DNA from: Ornithinibacillus californiensis
GTDB taxonomy: Bacteria; Bacillota; Bacilli; Bacillales; Amphibacillaceae
Direction of reading: 5' to 3'
Length of the DNA stretch: 64,000 bases
Assembly (NCBI RefSeq): GCF_001038485.1
Contig: NZ_LDUE01000015.1
Coordinates: forward strand, 1-64,000
Shown: positions 27,122-39,599 of the stretch, piece by piece
How positions within the stretch are numbered: the stretch's first letter is position 1
Layout: the number at the start of each line of letters is the position of its first letter
Program-made: the position numbers and the translations under genes
Notes under the pieces: model-generated
Told to the model about the DNA's origin: nothing
Seen by the model: only the letters and a program-made list of their open reading frames with translations
Databases searched by the model: none

Positions 27122-27358
27122 GCTCTGGAAATATACTGCGCTTTTACTTCCAGCACAGGGGCGACATCTGCTCGAAAAGACCTCGCAGTGTCTGCCTTGC
27201 CGCGGGCGGCTGGTGAGCCAGGCTACTACTTGAGTAACCTTCTTTGCAGCCTTGCACCGAGGAAGCCTGCTTCGAAGCGATGCTTGCAGACGCAGGTGCA
27301 TCACCGGGGTCTCACCGATGCCTTTTTTCCCGCAGGAGTCTCCGTATATTTCCAGAGC
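27122..27358 (-). repeat. Palindromic intergenic repeat, copy 5 (modules X and Y)
   Basis: The longest core copy, 237 bp, reverse orientation. Terminal stem GCTCTGGAAATATAC / GTATATTTCCAGAGC is perfect. It carries module X (about 27145-27202, containing ACATCTGCTCGAAAAGACC) next to the outer arm, and module Y (27220-27305) at the central hairpin. Partial outer-arm sequence is present (GAAACCGGGACTAATA left; TTTTTCCCAGTCTCA right). It lies between gyrA and the HD-GYP gene, where B. subtilis has an rRNA operon. Confidence 0.9.
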
Positions 27359-27468
27359 TAGTTAGCGCATCAATCGTCTTTGAGATAAAGACATTATTTT
27401 TCCCAGTCTCACTGCCCTGTCAGTTGTACCTTGATTTAAACTCTTCACCCTTCTAAACCTACTGGTAC

Positions 27469-29991
27469 TTATTCATCTTCTGTTTCTATTTCTGTAGCTT
27501 CGTTTTGCTCTTCTTGATTTAGATTTTCTGTATCTACTTCTGTATCTGTTTCTTCTTCTTCGTCTCGTTCGATTTTTGCGACGGTTGCTACTTCTTCGCC
27601 TTCTTGTAGGCGTATTAGGCGGACGCCTCGTGTGTTTCTTCCAGTTTGTGAGATGCCTTCTACTGGAATTCGGATTAAGACGCCTGCTGCTGTGATAAGC
27701 ATAATATCTTCATCACCAGTAACAGCTTTTACAGAGACAATTTCTCCTGTTTCTTCTGAAAGTTTGGCAGTGAAGATCCCTTTACCACCACGGTTTGTAA
27801 TGCGGTATTGATCTTCTGGCGTACGTTTACCGATACCTTTATTTGTAACATGAAGAATCTGTAATCCTTCTTCAAGGATCTCCATTGATACCACTTCATC
27901 ATCGTCACGTAGGGAAATACCGCGTACACCTGCTGCCGTTCTTCCCATTAATCGTACTTGGTCCTCAGGGAAACGAATTAAATAACCATGTTTCGTTGCA
28001 ATCATAATATGCTTCGTTCCATCCGTTAGACGAACAGAAATTAACTCATCATCTTCGCGTAATCCTAGGGCGATTAATCCACCTTTACGGATATTGGCAA
28101 ATTGCGATAGACTTGTACGTTTCGTGATACCATGGCTCGTTGTAAAGACGAAGTTCCAGTCTTCACTAAATTCGCTGACAGAGATAACTGCATTAATCCA
28201 CTCGCCTTTTTCAATTTGAAGAAGATTAATTATTGGAAGCCCTTTTGCAGTACGGCTAAATTCTGGAATCTCATACCCCTTCACCTTGTACACTTTCCCT
28301 TTATTCGTAAAGAAGAGAATGGTGTCATGGGTGGATGTGGATACTAAATGTTCTACAAAGTCATCCTCATTGGTACCCATACCTTGAATACCACGTCCAC
28401 CTCGTTTTTGAACACGGTATGTAGAAGATGGAAGACGTTTGATATAGCCTTTATGTGTTAGTGTAATTACGATATTTTCTTCTGGAATTAAGTCTTCATC
28501 CTCGAAGAAGTCAGCTCCGCCTACGGTAATCTCCGTACGACGTTTATCACCATATTTTTCTTTGATTTCGATTAACTCTGTACGAATGATTTCTAGTACC
28601 TTTTCTTCATTAGCTAGAACTGATTTTAATTCTTCGATAAGCTTTTGTAATTCATTGTATTCATTTTCAATTTTTTCACGCTCTAAGCCTGTTAAACGTT
28701 GCAGTCGCATATCTAAGATAGCTTGTGCTTGTTTTTCAGACAAGTTGAAGCGTGTCATTAATCCTTCACGCGCAACATCCGCTGTCTTTGAACCACGAAT
28801 TAATGCAATAACTTCATCAAGATGATCTAGTGCAATCCGTAGACCTTCTAGAATATGTGCTCTTGCTTCCGCTTTTCTTAATTCGAATTCCGTACGGCGT
28901 CTAATGATTACCTTTTGATGCTCGAGATAATGATAAAGACATTCTTTAATATTTAGTACCTTTGGTATGCCGTTAACAAGTGCTAACGTATTCACACCAA
29001 AAGTGGTTTGTAATGATGTAAATTTATATAAATTATTTAGTAAAACATTCGCATTCACGTCACGACGTAATTCCATAACAATACGCATACCATTACGGTC
29101 TGATTCATCACGTAAATCCGTGATACCTTCAATACGCTTATCACGAACAAGCTCGGCAATCTTTTCAATCAACTTCGCCTTGTTCACTTGATATGGAAGC
29201 TCTGTTACGAGAATGGTTGATTTACCATTGCTTTGTTCTTCAATCTCTACTTTTGCTCGAACCGTAACAGAGCCTTTACCAGTTTCATATGCTCTACGTA
29301 TACCGCTTCGTCCTAGAATAAGACCAGCTGTTGGAAAATCTGGACCTGGTAAATAGTTTTCCATGATATCATCGATTGTAATTTCTGGATTTTTACTTAA
29401 AGCAAGTACTGCATCAATGGTTTCCCCTAGGTTATGTGGGGGTATATTGGTTGCCATACCTACCGCAATCCCAGAAGCCCCGTTCACTAAAAGGTTAGGG
29501 AATCGAGCAGGGAATACTACTGGTTCTCTTTCTGAGCCATCGTAGTTATCTTGATAGTCAATGGTATCTTTATTAATATCACGGAGTAATTCCATGGAAA
29601 GCTTAGACATTCTAGCTTCTGTGTAACGCATCGCCGCAGCAGAGTCACCATCTACTGATCCGAAGTTTCCATGACCATCTACTAACGGATTACGATAACT
29701 AAATGGTTGTGCCATACGTACCATTGCTTCATAAACTGCTGAGTCACCGTGTGGGTGATACTTACCAATAACTTCCCCAACGATACGGGCAGATTTTTTA
29801 TATGCTTTATCGGAATGCATACCTAAATCATTCATTGCATATAATATTCTTCGATGTACAGGCTTCATTCCGTCTCTGACATCTGGTAATGCACGAGAGA
29901 CGATTACACTCATCGCATAGTCTAAAAAGGAAGTACGTACTTCCTGGCTTATATTAATTTCTTGTACACTTTGACGTTCCTGATCCGCCAT
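27469..29991 (-). CDS. gyrA: DNA gyrase subunit A
   Basis: An 840-residue breakage-reunion subunit. The catalytic Tyr is in [10 protein letters not shown]. The quinolone-resistance region reads [17 protein letters not shown], a wild-type-like Ser and Glu. Six C-terminal beta-pinwheel repeats follow ([48 protein letters not shown]), then a 35-residue acidic tail. A hairpin GAAAAGCG/CGCTTTTC sits in the 108-bp gap after gyrB. Codons at 27547-27642 near the 3' end all end in A or C. Confidence 0.97.
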   Translation of the reverse strand: MADQERQSVQEINISQEVRTSFLDYAMSVIVSRALPDVRDGMKPVHRRILYAMNDLGMHSDKAYKKSARIVGEVIGKYHPHGDSAVYEAMVRMAQPFSYRNPLVDGHGNFGSVDGDSAAAMRYTEARMSKLSMELLRDINKDTIDYQDNYDGSEREPVVFPARFPNLLVNGASGIAVGMATNIPPHNLGETIDAVLALSKNPEITIDDIMENYLPGPDFPTAGLILGRSGIRRAYETGKGSVTVRAKVEIEEQSNGKSTILVTELPYQVNKAKLIEKIAELVRDKRIEGITDLRDESDRNGMRIVMELRRDVNANVLLNNLYKFTSLQTTFGVNTLALVNGIPKVLNIKECLYHYLEHQKVIIRRRTEFELRKAEARAHILEGLRIALDHLDEVIALIRGSKTADVAREGLMTRFNLSEKQAQAILDMRLQRLTGLEREKIENEYNELQKLIEELKSVLANEEKVLEIIRTELIEIKEKYGDKRRTEITVGGADFFEDEDLIPEENIVITLTHKGYIKRLPSSTYRVQKRGGRGIQGMGTNEDDFVEHLVSTSTHDTILFFTNKGKVYKVKGYEIPEFSRTAKGLPIINLLQIEKGEWINAVISVSEFSEDWNFVFTTSHGITKRTSLSQFANIRKGGLIALGLREDDELISVRLTDGTKHIMIATKHGYLIRFPEDQVRLMGRTAAGVRGISLRDDDEVVSMEILEEGLQILHVTNKGIGKRTPEDQYRITNRGGKGIFTAKLSEETGEIVSVKAVTGDEDIMLITAAGVLIRIPVEGISQTGRNTRGVRLIRLQEGEEVATVAKIERDEEEETDTEVDTENLNQEEQNEATEIETEDE

Positions 29992-30099
29992 AGATTTTAA
30001 ACCTCCTGATAATGTCTAAAGGCAGCCTATACGACTACCAGACATTTACGAAAAGCGACATCACGCTTTTCTGTTATTTATTCCATTTTCGTTCGATGT

Positions 30100-32040
<1,941 letters not shown>

Positions 32041-32044
32041 CTAA

Positions 32045-32323
32045 TTATTCAAGATTTAGTTCATTTGAATAATCATCAAGTCTACTTATCGTCGACATGA
32101 TACTGGCCCGTTTTTTTAGTGTTGCAACAGACAGTGTGCTTAAATATAACTGATTATTCGTTATTACTACTGATTTGGTATCTTCTTTAGGTCCTATGAT
32201 TTTATCTTTGTTTGCTGTCATCATTTCCTCCATGATGGAGGAGGACGAAATGATATTATAGTCGATGATTGAAATAATATCTTTTGACCGGATGACGTTG
32301 CTGTTACCTATATGAATGAACAA
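32045..32323 (-). CDS. remB: Extracellular matrix regulatory protein RemB (YaaB)
   Basis: A 92-residue protein matching RemB: MFIHIGNSNVIRSKDIISIIDY at the start and LSVATLKKRASIM near the end. In B. subtilis RemB, with RemA, activates matrix genes. It starts at a TTG at 32323, five bases after GGGGGA. The conserved place between recF and gyrB supports the call. Confidence 0.88.
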   Translation of the reverse strand: MFIHIGNSNVIRSKDIISIIDYNIISSSSIMEEMMTANKDKIIGPKEDTKSVVITNNQLYLSTLSVATLKKRASIMSTISRLDDYSNELNLE

Positions 32324-32387
32324 ATTGTATCCCCCACCATGTCACATAAAATATATTAGACTGTTTTTTTGTTTTCTCTCCTAGTCC

Positions 32388-32503
32388 GCAGCCAGTATAC
32401 ACTTCGCTTTCCGCGGGTGGCTGGTGAGCCTCCTCGTGCTAACGCACTGCGGGGTCTCACCGATGCCATTCCTCCCGCAGGAGTCTTCGTGTATACTGGC
32501 TGC
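32388..32503 (-). repeat. Palindromic intergenic repeat, copy 6
   Basis: Reverse orientation, 116 bp, terminal stem GCAGCCAGTATACAC / GTGTATACTGGCTGC, perfect. It sits between recF and remB inside what is normally one operon, so it is transcribed. Confidence 0.92.
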
Positions 32504-32570
32504 TCCGTGGAAATTCCTGTGATCTACATCTCTTACAAAGAGACATTTTCTAGGAGAACAGCCCATTTAT

Positions 32571-33683
32571 TTAATAGGTGACTTTTCCATTATGAACTTT
32601 GAAAATATCTGCTTTTTCTAAGGTTTCATGATGAATTCCATCTACGCTTGTTGTGGAGACAAAGGTTTGTACTTTGCCTTGAATGGTATTTAAAAGATGT
32701 GATTGTCTGAAATCATCTAGTTCGCTTAACACGTCATCGAGTAGGAGAATGGGATATTCGCCTACTTCACTGTATATGAGATCTATTTCAGCAAGCTTTA
32801 AAGACAATGCGGTTGTCCGCTGCTGACCTTGTGAACCATACGTTTGAACATTTTTACCATTGACATAGAAAATAATGTCGTCCCGATGTGGTCCAGATAG
32901 TGTTGTACCTCGCTCAATCTCTTTTTCTATAATTTGATTGAATTTTTCTTGATAACTACTTTCTATTTTTTCCTTAGTTGCACTTTCTAATACTTCCACA
33001 GATGGGGAATATACAATCTCTAGCTCTTCTAACTCATGACTGATGCCATGATGAATCGGATTGGCCCACTTTCTGAGTAAATCTAGAAAGGCAAAACGGC
33101 GTTCTAAAATTGTGCTCGCATGTTCAATTAACTGCTCCGTAAGCACTCCAAGCATCACTCGGTCCATGTTTCGGTTTTTTTGCATTTGCTTAAGCAGATG
33201 GTTTCGTTGTTTTAATACTTTTTGAAACTGACCGAGATGATAGATATATCGAGGTTGAATTTGCCCTAATTCCATGTCGATAAATCTTCGTCGAATTTGT
33301 GGAGGTCCTTTGACTAACGTCAGGTCTTCTGGAGCAAACATGACCACATTTAAATTTCCAATATAATCACTTAATTTTCTTTGTTCTAAGTGGTTAAGCT
33401 TTGCTTTTTTCCCTTTTGCAGATATTACAATTTCTAGTGGTATTGACTGATTTCGTTTTTTAACTCTACCCTCTATTTTAGCATAATCTTCGTCCCAACG
33501 GATTAATTCTTTTTCTTTTGACGTACGGTGGGATTTTGTGAATGCAAGGAGGTAGATTGCTTCCATCAGATTAGTTTTCCCTTGAGCATTTTCACCAATG
33601 ATCACATTTACTTTATTCGCAAACGTCATCTCCAAATCTTGGTAGTTACGGTAATTTGTTAATTTTAATTCTTCAATATGCAT
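32571..33683 (-). CDS. recF: DNA replication and repair protein RecF
   Basis: A 370-residue SMC-like ATPase loading RecA at gaps. The N-terminus [19 protein letters not shown] is followed by Walker [16 protein letters not shown], signature [10 protein letters not shown] and Walker [14 protein letters not shown]. Its start follows yaaA by about 20 bases. The 3' end shows only weak A/C codon bias despite copy 6 being 67 bp away. Confidence 0.95.
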   Translation of the reverse strand: MHIEELKLTNYRNYQDLEMTFANKVNVIIGENAQGKTNLMEAIYLLAFTKSHRTSKEKELIRWDEDYAKIEGRVKKRNQSIPLEIVISAKGKKAKLNHLEQRKLSDYIGNLNVVMFAPEDLTLVKGPPQIRRRFIDMELGQIQPRYIYHLGQFQKVLKQRNHLLKQMQKNRNMDRVMLGVLTEQLIEHASTILERRFAFLDLLRKWANPIHHGISHELEELEIVYSPSVEVLESATKEKIESSYQEKFNQIIEKEIERGTTLSGPHRDDIIFYVNGKNVQTYGSQGQQRTTALSLKLAEIDLIYSEVGEYPILLLDDVLSELDDFRQSHLLNTIQGKVQTFVSTTSVDGIHHETLEKADIFKVHNGKVTY

Positions 33684-33703
33684 GTAAATTCCTCATTTAG
33701 GAA

Positions 33704-33934
33704 CTAATCTTTTTTAACAACAATAAAAGATCCAGCACCCTCAATTTCAACAACATCGTCTGGGTAAAGCTTTCTTCCACGACGGTGTTCTAATTCGCCA
33801 TTAACGACTGCACCTTGTTCTTGTAAGAATGCTTTTACCATGCCACCTGATTCTAGAATATTGATCAGTTTGATGAATTGGCCTAGCGTGATGTATTCGG
33901 TATTGATTTCGATCGGGTTATGCAATGTAATCAC
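33704..33934 (-). CDS. yaaA: S4-domain RNA-binding protein YaaA (RlbA)
   Basis: A 76-residue S4-like RNA-binding protein always found between dnaN and recF. The S4 core is ITLGQFIKLINILESGGMVKAFLQEQGAVVNGE with RRGRKLYPDDVVEI after it. The start is GTG 33934 with a weak ribosome site. A terminator and two palindrome copies separate it from dnaN, so yaaA-recF may need its own promoter here. Confidence 0.88.
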   Translation of the reverse strand: MITLHNPIEINTEYITLGQFIKLINILESGGMVKAFLQEQGAVVNGELEHRRGRKLYPDDVVEIEGAGSFIVVKKD

Positions 33935-34066
33935 CAGCTTTTTGTCGTTTATTTGAAATAATCGCTTATTACTATTTTACTAAAGTTTTCCCATTAAGGA
34001 AAGGTAATACCCCTAAATTGGTTTTAAATCGTTTGTATGGGGGTGTAAATGCTTTTTATGGGTATG

Positions 34067-34110
34067 AAAAAAGACTTTTATCATTAATCCAAGTGATAAA
34101 AGTCTTTTTT
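34067..34110. terminator. Terminator between dnaN and yaaA
   Basis: AAAAAAGACTTTTATCA pairs perfectly with TGATAAAAGTCTTTTTT, with A and T runs on either side, so it can act in both directions. It ends the dnaA-dnaN transcript. Confidence 0.88.
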
Positions 34111-34127
34111 GCTTTCTGGCCAGAACC

Positions 34128-34243
34128 GCGGTCTGAATACACTACGCTTTCCACGGGGTGAACGGTGAGCCTCCTCGGACTTCGTCCTGCGGGGTCTCAC
34201 CCTGTCCACTTCTCCCGTAGGAGTCTCCGTGTCTTCAGACCGC
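34128..34243 (-). repeat. Palindromic intergenic repeat, copy 7
   Basis: Reverse orientation; terminal stem GCGGTCTGAATACAC / GTGTCTTCAGACCGC with one mismatch. It lies 100 bp from copy 8 in the opposite orientation, in the dnaN-yaaA spacer. Confidence 0.92.
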
Positions 34244-34344
34244 TAAGTGTAAGAATTGAATTATATTATTTTATTTTTGTAGTTAATAATTAATAATCTA
34301 TAAATCCTATTTTAAAAGAAATACTTATTGGGGCAACCCTCAGA

Positions 34345-34460
34345 GCAGCCAGTATACACGGAGACTCCTGCGGGAGAAAAGGCATCGGTGAGACCCCGCA
34401 GTGCGTTAGCACGAGGAGGCTCACCAGCCGCCCGCGGAAAGCGGAGTGTATACTGGCTGC
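34345..34460 (+). repeat. Palindromic intergenic repeat, copy 8
   Basis: Forward orientation; terminal stem GCAGCCAGTATACAC / GTGTATACTGGCTGC, identical to that of copy 6. It is 59 bp from the dnaN stop. Confidence 0.92.
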
Positions 34461-34519
34461 GGTTATGGTAAGAAAGCTATTCTTACGTTAAAAGTATCAG
34501 TAAAAATACATTAAAAATC

Positions 34520-35656
34520 TTAATAAGTTCGTACAGGTAGAATCAACTGTAGCATGGATGGGTCGTTTTCTGGGCGGATGATGAATGGTCTCATGGCGCC
34601 GGTGAAGTCGATTTTTACTGCGTCTACATCCATTACTTTTAATGCATCTAGCATGTATTTGGAGCTGAATGAGATTTTTAGTTCTTCTCCTTCGATGGAT
34701 TGTACCGTTAATTCTTCGGATACATGTCCTACCTCTGGTGAATTACTTGTAATCTCGACAACGTTTTGATCCATCGTTGTTAATTTAACAACATTATTAC
34801 GTTCTTCTCTAGCTAGTAGGGATGCACGATCGATACTGCTGATTAGATCTCTTGTTTTTACATGAAGCACTGTTTTACTTTGTTCTGGGATTAACCTAGA
34901 AGTTTCAGGGTAATTACCATCAAGAATTCTAGATAAGAAGTTTAAATGTTTCGTACGGAAAAGGATTTGGTTGTTCGTCACACTAATTTCAACCGTTTCT
35001 TCCGTATCATCCAATATTTTATTTAACTCATTCAAGCTTTTACCTGGAACGACAATGCTTTGGAATTGTACATTGGTTGCATTTACTGGAACTTCTCTAG
35101 AAGCTAAGCGGTGACTATCTGTTGCCGTAAATGATAGTTTGCTATCCGCTAATGTTAAGTTAACCCCTGTTAAGATTGGGCGAGTTTCCATAGAAGAAAC
35201 AGCGAATACCGTTTGTTTAATTAAGCTTTTTAGAATATCTGTTGGTAACTCAAAGCTATCATCCGTTTGTAGCTTCGGTAATTGTGGATACTCATCCGCA
35301 TCCTGACCGTTTAGGTTAAATTCTGCTTTTCCTGAACGGATCGTTACTTGTAAGTTTTCATCTGCTTCGATTTCTACATGTTGTTCTGGTAATTTACGTA
35401 CAATGTCAGGAAAATACTTTGCATGTAAAACAATACTACCTTCTTCAATATTTTCTACGTTTACCATTCCTTCTTCTTCCGCTGGAATATAAGATTCAAT
35501 TGAAATATCGGAATCACTACCAGTTAATGTAATCCCGTGTGGTTTCGCTTCGATTTTCATTCCAGTAAGAATTGGAATTGCTGTTCTTGAAGATATTGCT
35601 TTCATTACATCTTGTACACTATCAATTAATTGATCACGCTGAATCGTAAATTTCAT
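34520..35656 (-). CDS. dnaN: DNA polymerase III sliding clamp (beta subunit)
   Basis: 378 residues from the ATG at 35656 (after TGGAGG), the same length as in B. subtilis. Three clamp domains run from MKFTIQRDQLIDSVQDVMKA to the terminal MLQLILPVRTY. It encircles DNA and tethers polymerase and MutS. It follows dnaA across the unwinding part of oriC. Codons 34550-34627 near the 3' end are all A/C-ending apart from Met. Confidence 0.96.
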   Translation of the reverse strand: MKFTIQRDQLIDSVQDVMKAISSRTAIPILTGMKIEAKPHGITLTGSDSDISIESYIPAEEEGMVNVENIEEGSIVLHAKYFPDIVRKLPEQHVEIEADENLQVTIRSGKAEFNLNGQDADEYPQLPKLQTDDSFELPTDILKSLIKQTVFAVSSMETRPILTGVNLTLADSKLSFTATDSHRLASREVPVNATNVQFQSIVVPGKSLNELNKILDDTEETVEISVTNNQILFRTKHLNFLSRILDGNYPETSRLIPEQSKTVLHVKTRDLISSIDRASLLAREERNNVVKLTTMDQNVVEITSNSPEVGHVSEELTVQSIEGEELKISFSSKYMLDALKVMDVDAVKIDFTGAMRPFIIRPENDPSMLQLILPVRTY

Positions 35657-35684
35657 GAAAAAATCCTCCAATGGAAGTTCTATA

Positions 35685-35842
35685 TATTTATTATTTTTAT
35701 AAAGAATTTATAGTAATAATAGTAATAGGGGCTGTGAATATGTGGATAAGCCCTTCAACCCCAGAAAGTATATAGTTATCCACATGTGCATAATCTGTTC
35801 GTAAGTTTGCACCTATTATCCCCGTTATTAACAGGTGGATAA
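35685..35842. other. oriC, unwinding region between dnaA and dnaN
   Basis: An AT-rich stretch (35685-35728) ends in six consecutive TAG/TAA triplets (35711-35728), the DnaA-trio element. After GGGCTGTGAATA comes a DnaA box TGTGGATAA (35741-35749), then TTATCCACA (35776-35784) and a one-mismatch box GGTGGATAA (35834-35842). The orientation of trios relative to boxes matches the B. subtilis incC region where DnaA opens the helix. Confidence 0.88.
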
Positions 35843-35845
35843 CGT

Positions 35846-37186
35846 TTAAAGAGATTGTAGCTGTTGTTTAATTTCATCAATTTCTCTAGCAAAAAGTGAG
35901 TCACTTTCAATCATACCTGCAATTTTTTCGTGGGCATGGATGACTGTAGTATGGTCACGGCCACCAAATTCCTCCCCGATTTTTGGCAATGAAAAATCAG
36001 TTAATTCCCTTGATAAATACATGGCGATTTGTCGTGGGAAGGCAATGGACTTGGTACGTTTTTTAGCTAGGAAGTCATCTTTTTTAATTTGATATTTTTC
36101 ACCAACGACCTCCATGATTGCTGGTATCGTAATGACACGCGGTTTGCTATTCGGAATAATATCTTTTAACGCATCAGCAGCTAGTGACGCATCGATATCT
36201 TGATTAACAAGTGATGAATACGCAACAACACGAATTAATGCACCTTCTAGTTCACGAATATTCGTATCAATTTGATTCGCAATATAAAGCATGACCTCAT
36301 TTGGTATATCCAGGCCTTCTGCTTTTGCTTTCTTAGTTAGAATTGCAATCCGCGTTTCTAAATCTGGAGGAGTAATATCAGTAATTAATCCCCACTCAAA
36401 ACGCGAACGAAGTCGATCTTCCAACGTAGGTATTTCCTTCGGTGGGCGATCACTCGAGATAATAATTTGTTTATTTTCCTCATGAAGTGCATTAAATGTA
36501 TGGAAAAACTCTTCCTGCGTTGATTCCTTGCCAGCAATAAACTGAATATCATCTATTAATAGAACATCAACACTTCGGTATTTATTACGGAAGTTCGTTG
36601 TTTTATTTTCCATAATGGCATCGATAAATTCATTGGTGAATTTTTCGGAAGAAAGATAAACGACTTTCGCATTTTTGTTATGTTCTAGCACGTAATGGCC
36701 AATCGCATGCATTAAGTGTGTTTTACCTAATCCAACTCCACCATATATAAATAGGGGATTATATGCTTTTGCCGGAGCTTCTGCTACCGCAAGTGATGCG
36801 GCATGTGCAAAACGGTTTCCCGATCCAATAACAAACGTATCAAATGTATACTTTGGATTAAGCATCGTTTTTCCATCATGTGTCTCATTTATCGTTGGCT
36901 TCGGTTTTGGCTTTGGTTTTATATCTTCTTCAATGACAGTATCTAAAACAATCAGTTTCAAATTCAGCTTGGATCCTGTAACTTCTAATAATACTTTTTG
37001 AATTAACTGGGAGTATTGTTCTTCTAACCAATCTCTTGCAAATTCATTTGGCGCTGAAATAGTTAGTGTATTACCTTCCAACGTCTCAGCCTTCGTATCT
37101 TTTAGCCAGGTATCAAAGCTTGGTTTACTTATTTTTTCCTCTATCTTTTCAAGAGTGGCCCTCCATAAATCATGGATGTTTTCCAA
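35846..37186 (-). CDS. dnaA: Chromosomal replication initiator DnaA
   Basis: 446 residues from TTG 37186, six bases after AAGGGGGG; this gives [18 protein letters not shown] and exactly the B. subtilis length. Domain I spans 1-80, and a Pro/Lys linker 90-110. The AAA+ domain has [19 protein letters not shown] and [14 protein letters not shown]. Domain IV contains the DnaA-box-binding motif [15 protein letters not shown]. It binds boxes on both sides of its gene. Confidence 0.97.
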   Translation of the reverse strand: MENIHDLWRATLEKIEEKISKPSFDTWLKDTKAETLEGNTLTISAPNEFARDWLEEQYSQLIQKVLLEVTGSKLNLKLIVLDTVIEEDIKPKPKPKPTINETHDGKTMLNPKYTFDTFVIGSGNRFAHAASLAVAEAPAKAYNPLFIYGGVGLGKTHLMHAIGHYVLEHNKNAKVVYLSSEKFTNEFIDAIMENKTTNFRNKYRSVDVLLIDDIQFIAGKESTQEEFFHTFNALHEENKQIIISSDRPPKEIPTLEDRLRSRFEWGLITDITPPDLETRIAILTKKAKAEGLDIPNEVMLYIANQIDTNIRELEGALIRVVAYSSLVNQDIDASLAADALKDIIPNSKPRVITIPAIMEVVGEKYQIKKDDFLAKKRTKSIAFPRQIAMYLSRELTDFSLPKIGEEFGGRDHTTVIHAHEKIAGMIESDSLFAREIDEIKQQLQSL

Positions 37187-37339
37187 CTCATTCCCCCCCT
37201 TCAAGTTACGATAATAGATTTGCCAAAATAAGAATAAAAAACCTCTCTCTATCTTTATTGCATATTTTTATAAGTCGCTTCATAAAGATGGAAAGGTAAG
37301 TAATCTATTATTTTTTTAGTAAAACTATAGAAAATAGTT

Positions 37340-37690
37340 AAGTACTGCTGTGGATAGTTTCAAGTATATCTAATAGGTATTGAAAAGAGTTATTCGCAGA
37401 TGTAAACTATTTGTGGATAAGGTTAAAAACATATTGTGAATAATTGTCCACAGGATATCCACAAATTGTGTATAAGTTTTTATATAGAGATACTTATTAA
37501 CATGTTAAAACACAATAATGATACCAAAAAAAGTCTAGTTCTGCAACGGTTTTTCGACACTTATCCACAATATCCATCTATTGTAGACAATTTTTATTCA
37601 CACCACCATATTTTGTGATTATCTTGTCGACAAATACTGTGGATATGAAAAATGTGCGGAAAAACGATGAACAGGGTATGTGGATAATTA
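37340..37690. other. oriC, DnaA-box cluster upstream of dnaA
   Basis: Several DnaA boxes lie in an AT-rich spacer. Perfect ones are TGTGGATAA at 37412-37420, TTATCCACA at 37561-37569 and TGTGGATAA at 37679-37687. One-mismatch boxes are at 37349, 37444, 37455 and 37638. This corresponds to the incA/incB part of the bipartite Bacillus origin and to the autoregulatory dnaA promoter. No gene is seen between 37187 and 38057. Confidence 0.88.
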
Positions 37691-37891
37691 AATTTAAGGA
37701 ATCTAAATGGATTTTTTCTTTGTTAGAAAAGCTAACATGAAGGAAATTATTGTCTGTAGAAATTCTGTGTGGAAAAAGTTATAATTTCTCATGAGTTGTA
37801 AAAAGTGTGATCAAGAAGGTTTTTTATGAAGGAATGAAAATAGCTGCGTAGTAGATAGAAAAGATATTATAACTTTTTCTTAAATCGAAAG

Positions 37892-37920
37892 TTGACGTTG
37901 CGTACTTTTTTCAGTATAAT
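37892..37920 (+). promoter_or_regulatory. rpmH promoter
   Basis: TTGACG (37892-37897) and TATAAT (37915-37920) are spaced by 17 bases, a near-consensus sigma-A promoter reading into rpmH about 140 bp downstream. Confidence 0.85.
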
Positions 37921-38057
37921 TACATGGAATGTCTTATGGATGATATTTTTGGCAGGTAGAAAAGCCTGTAACTTAGGAAAAAACGAACCCATTCGCTATT
38001 ATGATGAATGTGAGGTTTTTCTAAAGAAACTAGATCCCTCGGGGAGGTGCAACATAA

Positions 38058-38192
38058 ATGAAAAGAACGTTTCAACCAAATAACCGTAAACGTAAAAAGG
38101 TACATGGTTTCCGCGCACGTATGAGCACAAAAAACGGCCGTAAAGTTTTAGCTCGTCGTCGTCAAAAAGGAAGAAAAGTATTATCTGCATAG
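38058..38192 (+). CDS. rpmH: Ribosomal protein bL34
   Basis: A 44-codon gene after GGGGAGGTG. The product [18 protein letters not shown]... ends GRKVLSA and is highly basic, identical in layout to bL34 of other Bacilli. It is the first gene right of oriC, as in nearly all Firmicutes. Confidence 0.97.
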   Translation: MKRTFQPNNRKRKKVHGFRARMSTKNGRKVLARRRQKGRKVLSA

Positions 38193-38219
38193 GCCACTGA
38201 AAAATCAGTGGTCTTTTTT
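38193..38219 (+). terminator. Terminator-like hairpin after rpmH
   Basis: CCACTGA / TCAGTGG stem with an AAAA loop and a TCTTTTTT tail. It would attenuate reading into rnpA, allowing high rpmH and lower rnpA output. Confidence 0.8.
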
Positions 38220-38365
38220 CACGCAAGAAATAGAAATGTGTGAGGAAAAACCATAATTTATATAGAATAAACTTTAAAGCAGTGGTTCAAAATGGATAAA
38301 AGGCCCACCTGCTTTTTTTACATAATGTAACTTCGGGAATCAGGGCTTTTGTTAGGTGATGAAAA

Positions 38366-38707
38366 ATGAAGAAAGAGTATCGTGTAAAGGACAATGAAGA
38401 TTTTCAAGCTATCTTTAAAAAAGGTAAGTCCTTTGCGAATAGGCAATTAGTTATTTATTATATGAAGAAAGAAAATCAGGAACATTTTCGAATTGGTTTA
38501 TCGGTTGGTAAAAAAATAGGGAATGCGGTTGTTCGAAATAGAATTAAACGCTATTTACGTCAAGCATTTCATGAACTCGAAGATGGTATCCTGCCTAATT
38601 ATGATATGATAATAATTGCTAGACAACCAACGAAAGATCTTGGCTTTTTTGACATTAAGAAAAGCTTAACGCACTTATTGTCGAAGGAAAAGCTGTTGAA
38701 AAGATAA
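38366..38707 (+). CDS. rnpA: Ribonuclease P protein component
   Basis: 113 residues. The RNR motif is in [19 protein letters not shown], and the N-terminal [21 protein letters not shown] is typical. It assists RNase P RNA in 5' maturation of tRNAs. It follows rpmH after a 173-bp spacer. Confidence 0.95.
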   Translation: MKKEYRVKDNEDFQAIFKKGKSFANRQLVIYYMKKENQEHFRIGLSVGKKIGNAVVRNRIKRYLRQAFHELEDGILPNYDMIIIARQPTKDLGFFDIKKSLTHLLSKEKLLKR

Positions 38708-38825
38708 AGAACGTTAAGATTAGAATAGAATCTAGTGCTTGTTTATTGTAAAATATGTTTTATACGGGCATGACTAGGTTTTAATAGGAACGTGATTTTT
38801 TGTATGGACTAGTTAGGAGGAGCAG

Positions 38826-39599
38826 ATGTTGCGTAAGAAGTTATTATTTATAGCATTACTAATAGGATTGGTTGTGTTCCTGTCAGGTTGTACGGAGATT
38901 GAACAGCCAATCACATCAGAGAGTGAAGGTATCTGGAATACATATTTCGTTTATCCTTTATCATGGTTAATTATGTACTTTGCCGATTTATTTAATGAGA
39001 ATTATGGATTATCGATTATTATAGTGACCGTAATCATTCGTACGGCATTACTACCACTAAATATTAAACAATTAAGAAGTTCCAAAGCAATGCAAGATAT
39101 TCAACCAGAATTAAAAGAGCTACAGGCAAAATATAGCTCAAAGGACGCAAATACACAGCAGAAATTACAGCAAGAAACTATGGCTTTATTCCAAAAGCAT
39201 GGGGTTAACCCACTTGCTGGATGTTTACCAATTTTCGTTCAAATGCCGATTTTATTAGGAATTTATCACGCGATTATGCGTACACAAGCAATTGATGGTC
39301 ACTCATTCCTATGGTTCCCGCTAGATGAGAAGGACTTCATTCTTCCATTTATCGCTGGGATTACAACATGGTTACAGCAGAAGTTAATGATGGCAGGTAG
39401 TCCTGCAGCAAATAACCCACAAATGACAGTAATGCTTTACATGATGCCAATTATGATCACTGTGTTTGCATTCATGTTCCCAGCTGCACTTGCACTTTAC
39501 TGGGTAATTGGTAACTTATTTATGATTGCACAAACCATTTTCATTCGTAAGCCTATGATGAAGGATAAGGATGCGAAAACTGGGGGAGACAAAAAGTGA
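38826..39599 (+). CDS. yidC: Membrane protein insertase YidC (SpoIIIJ/MisCA)
   Basis: A 257-residue lipoprotein-type YidC. The signal ends at LSGCTE. Five membrane segments follow, with the hydrophilic-groove Arg in [16 protein letters not shown] and a coiled-coil cytoplasmic loop (75-120). It inserts membrane proteins; the B. subtilis orthologue is needed for sporulation. Its stop overlaps the start of khpB. Confidence 0.94.
   Translation: MLRKKLLFIALLIGLVVFLSGCTEIEQPITSESEGIWNTYFVYPLSWLIMYFADLFNENYGLSIIIVTVIIRTALLPLNIKQLRSSKAMQDIQPELKELQAKYSSKDANTQQKLQQETMALFQKHGVNPLAGCLPIFVQMPILLGIYHAIMRTQAIDGHSFLWFPLDEKDFILPFIAGITTWLQQKLMMAGSPAANNPQMTVMLYMMPIMITVFAFMFPAALALYWVIGNLFMIAQTIFIRKPMMKDKDAKTGGDKK

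Noticed and set aside
27077-27456. Open frames across palindrome copy 5
   Set aside because: Similar frames appear in other copies only because the repeat lacks stops; no ribosome sites or protein families.
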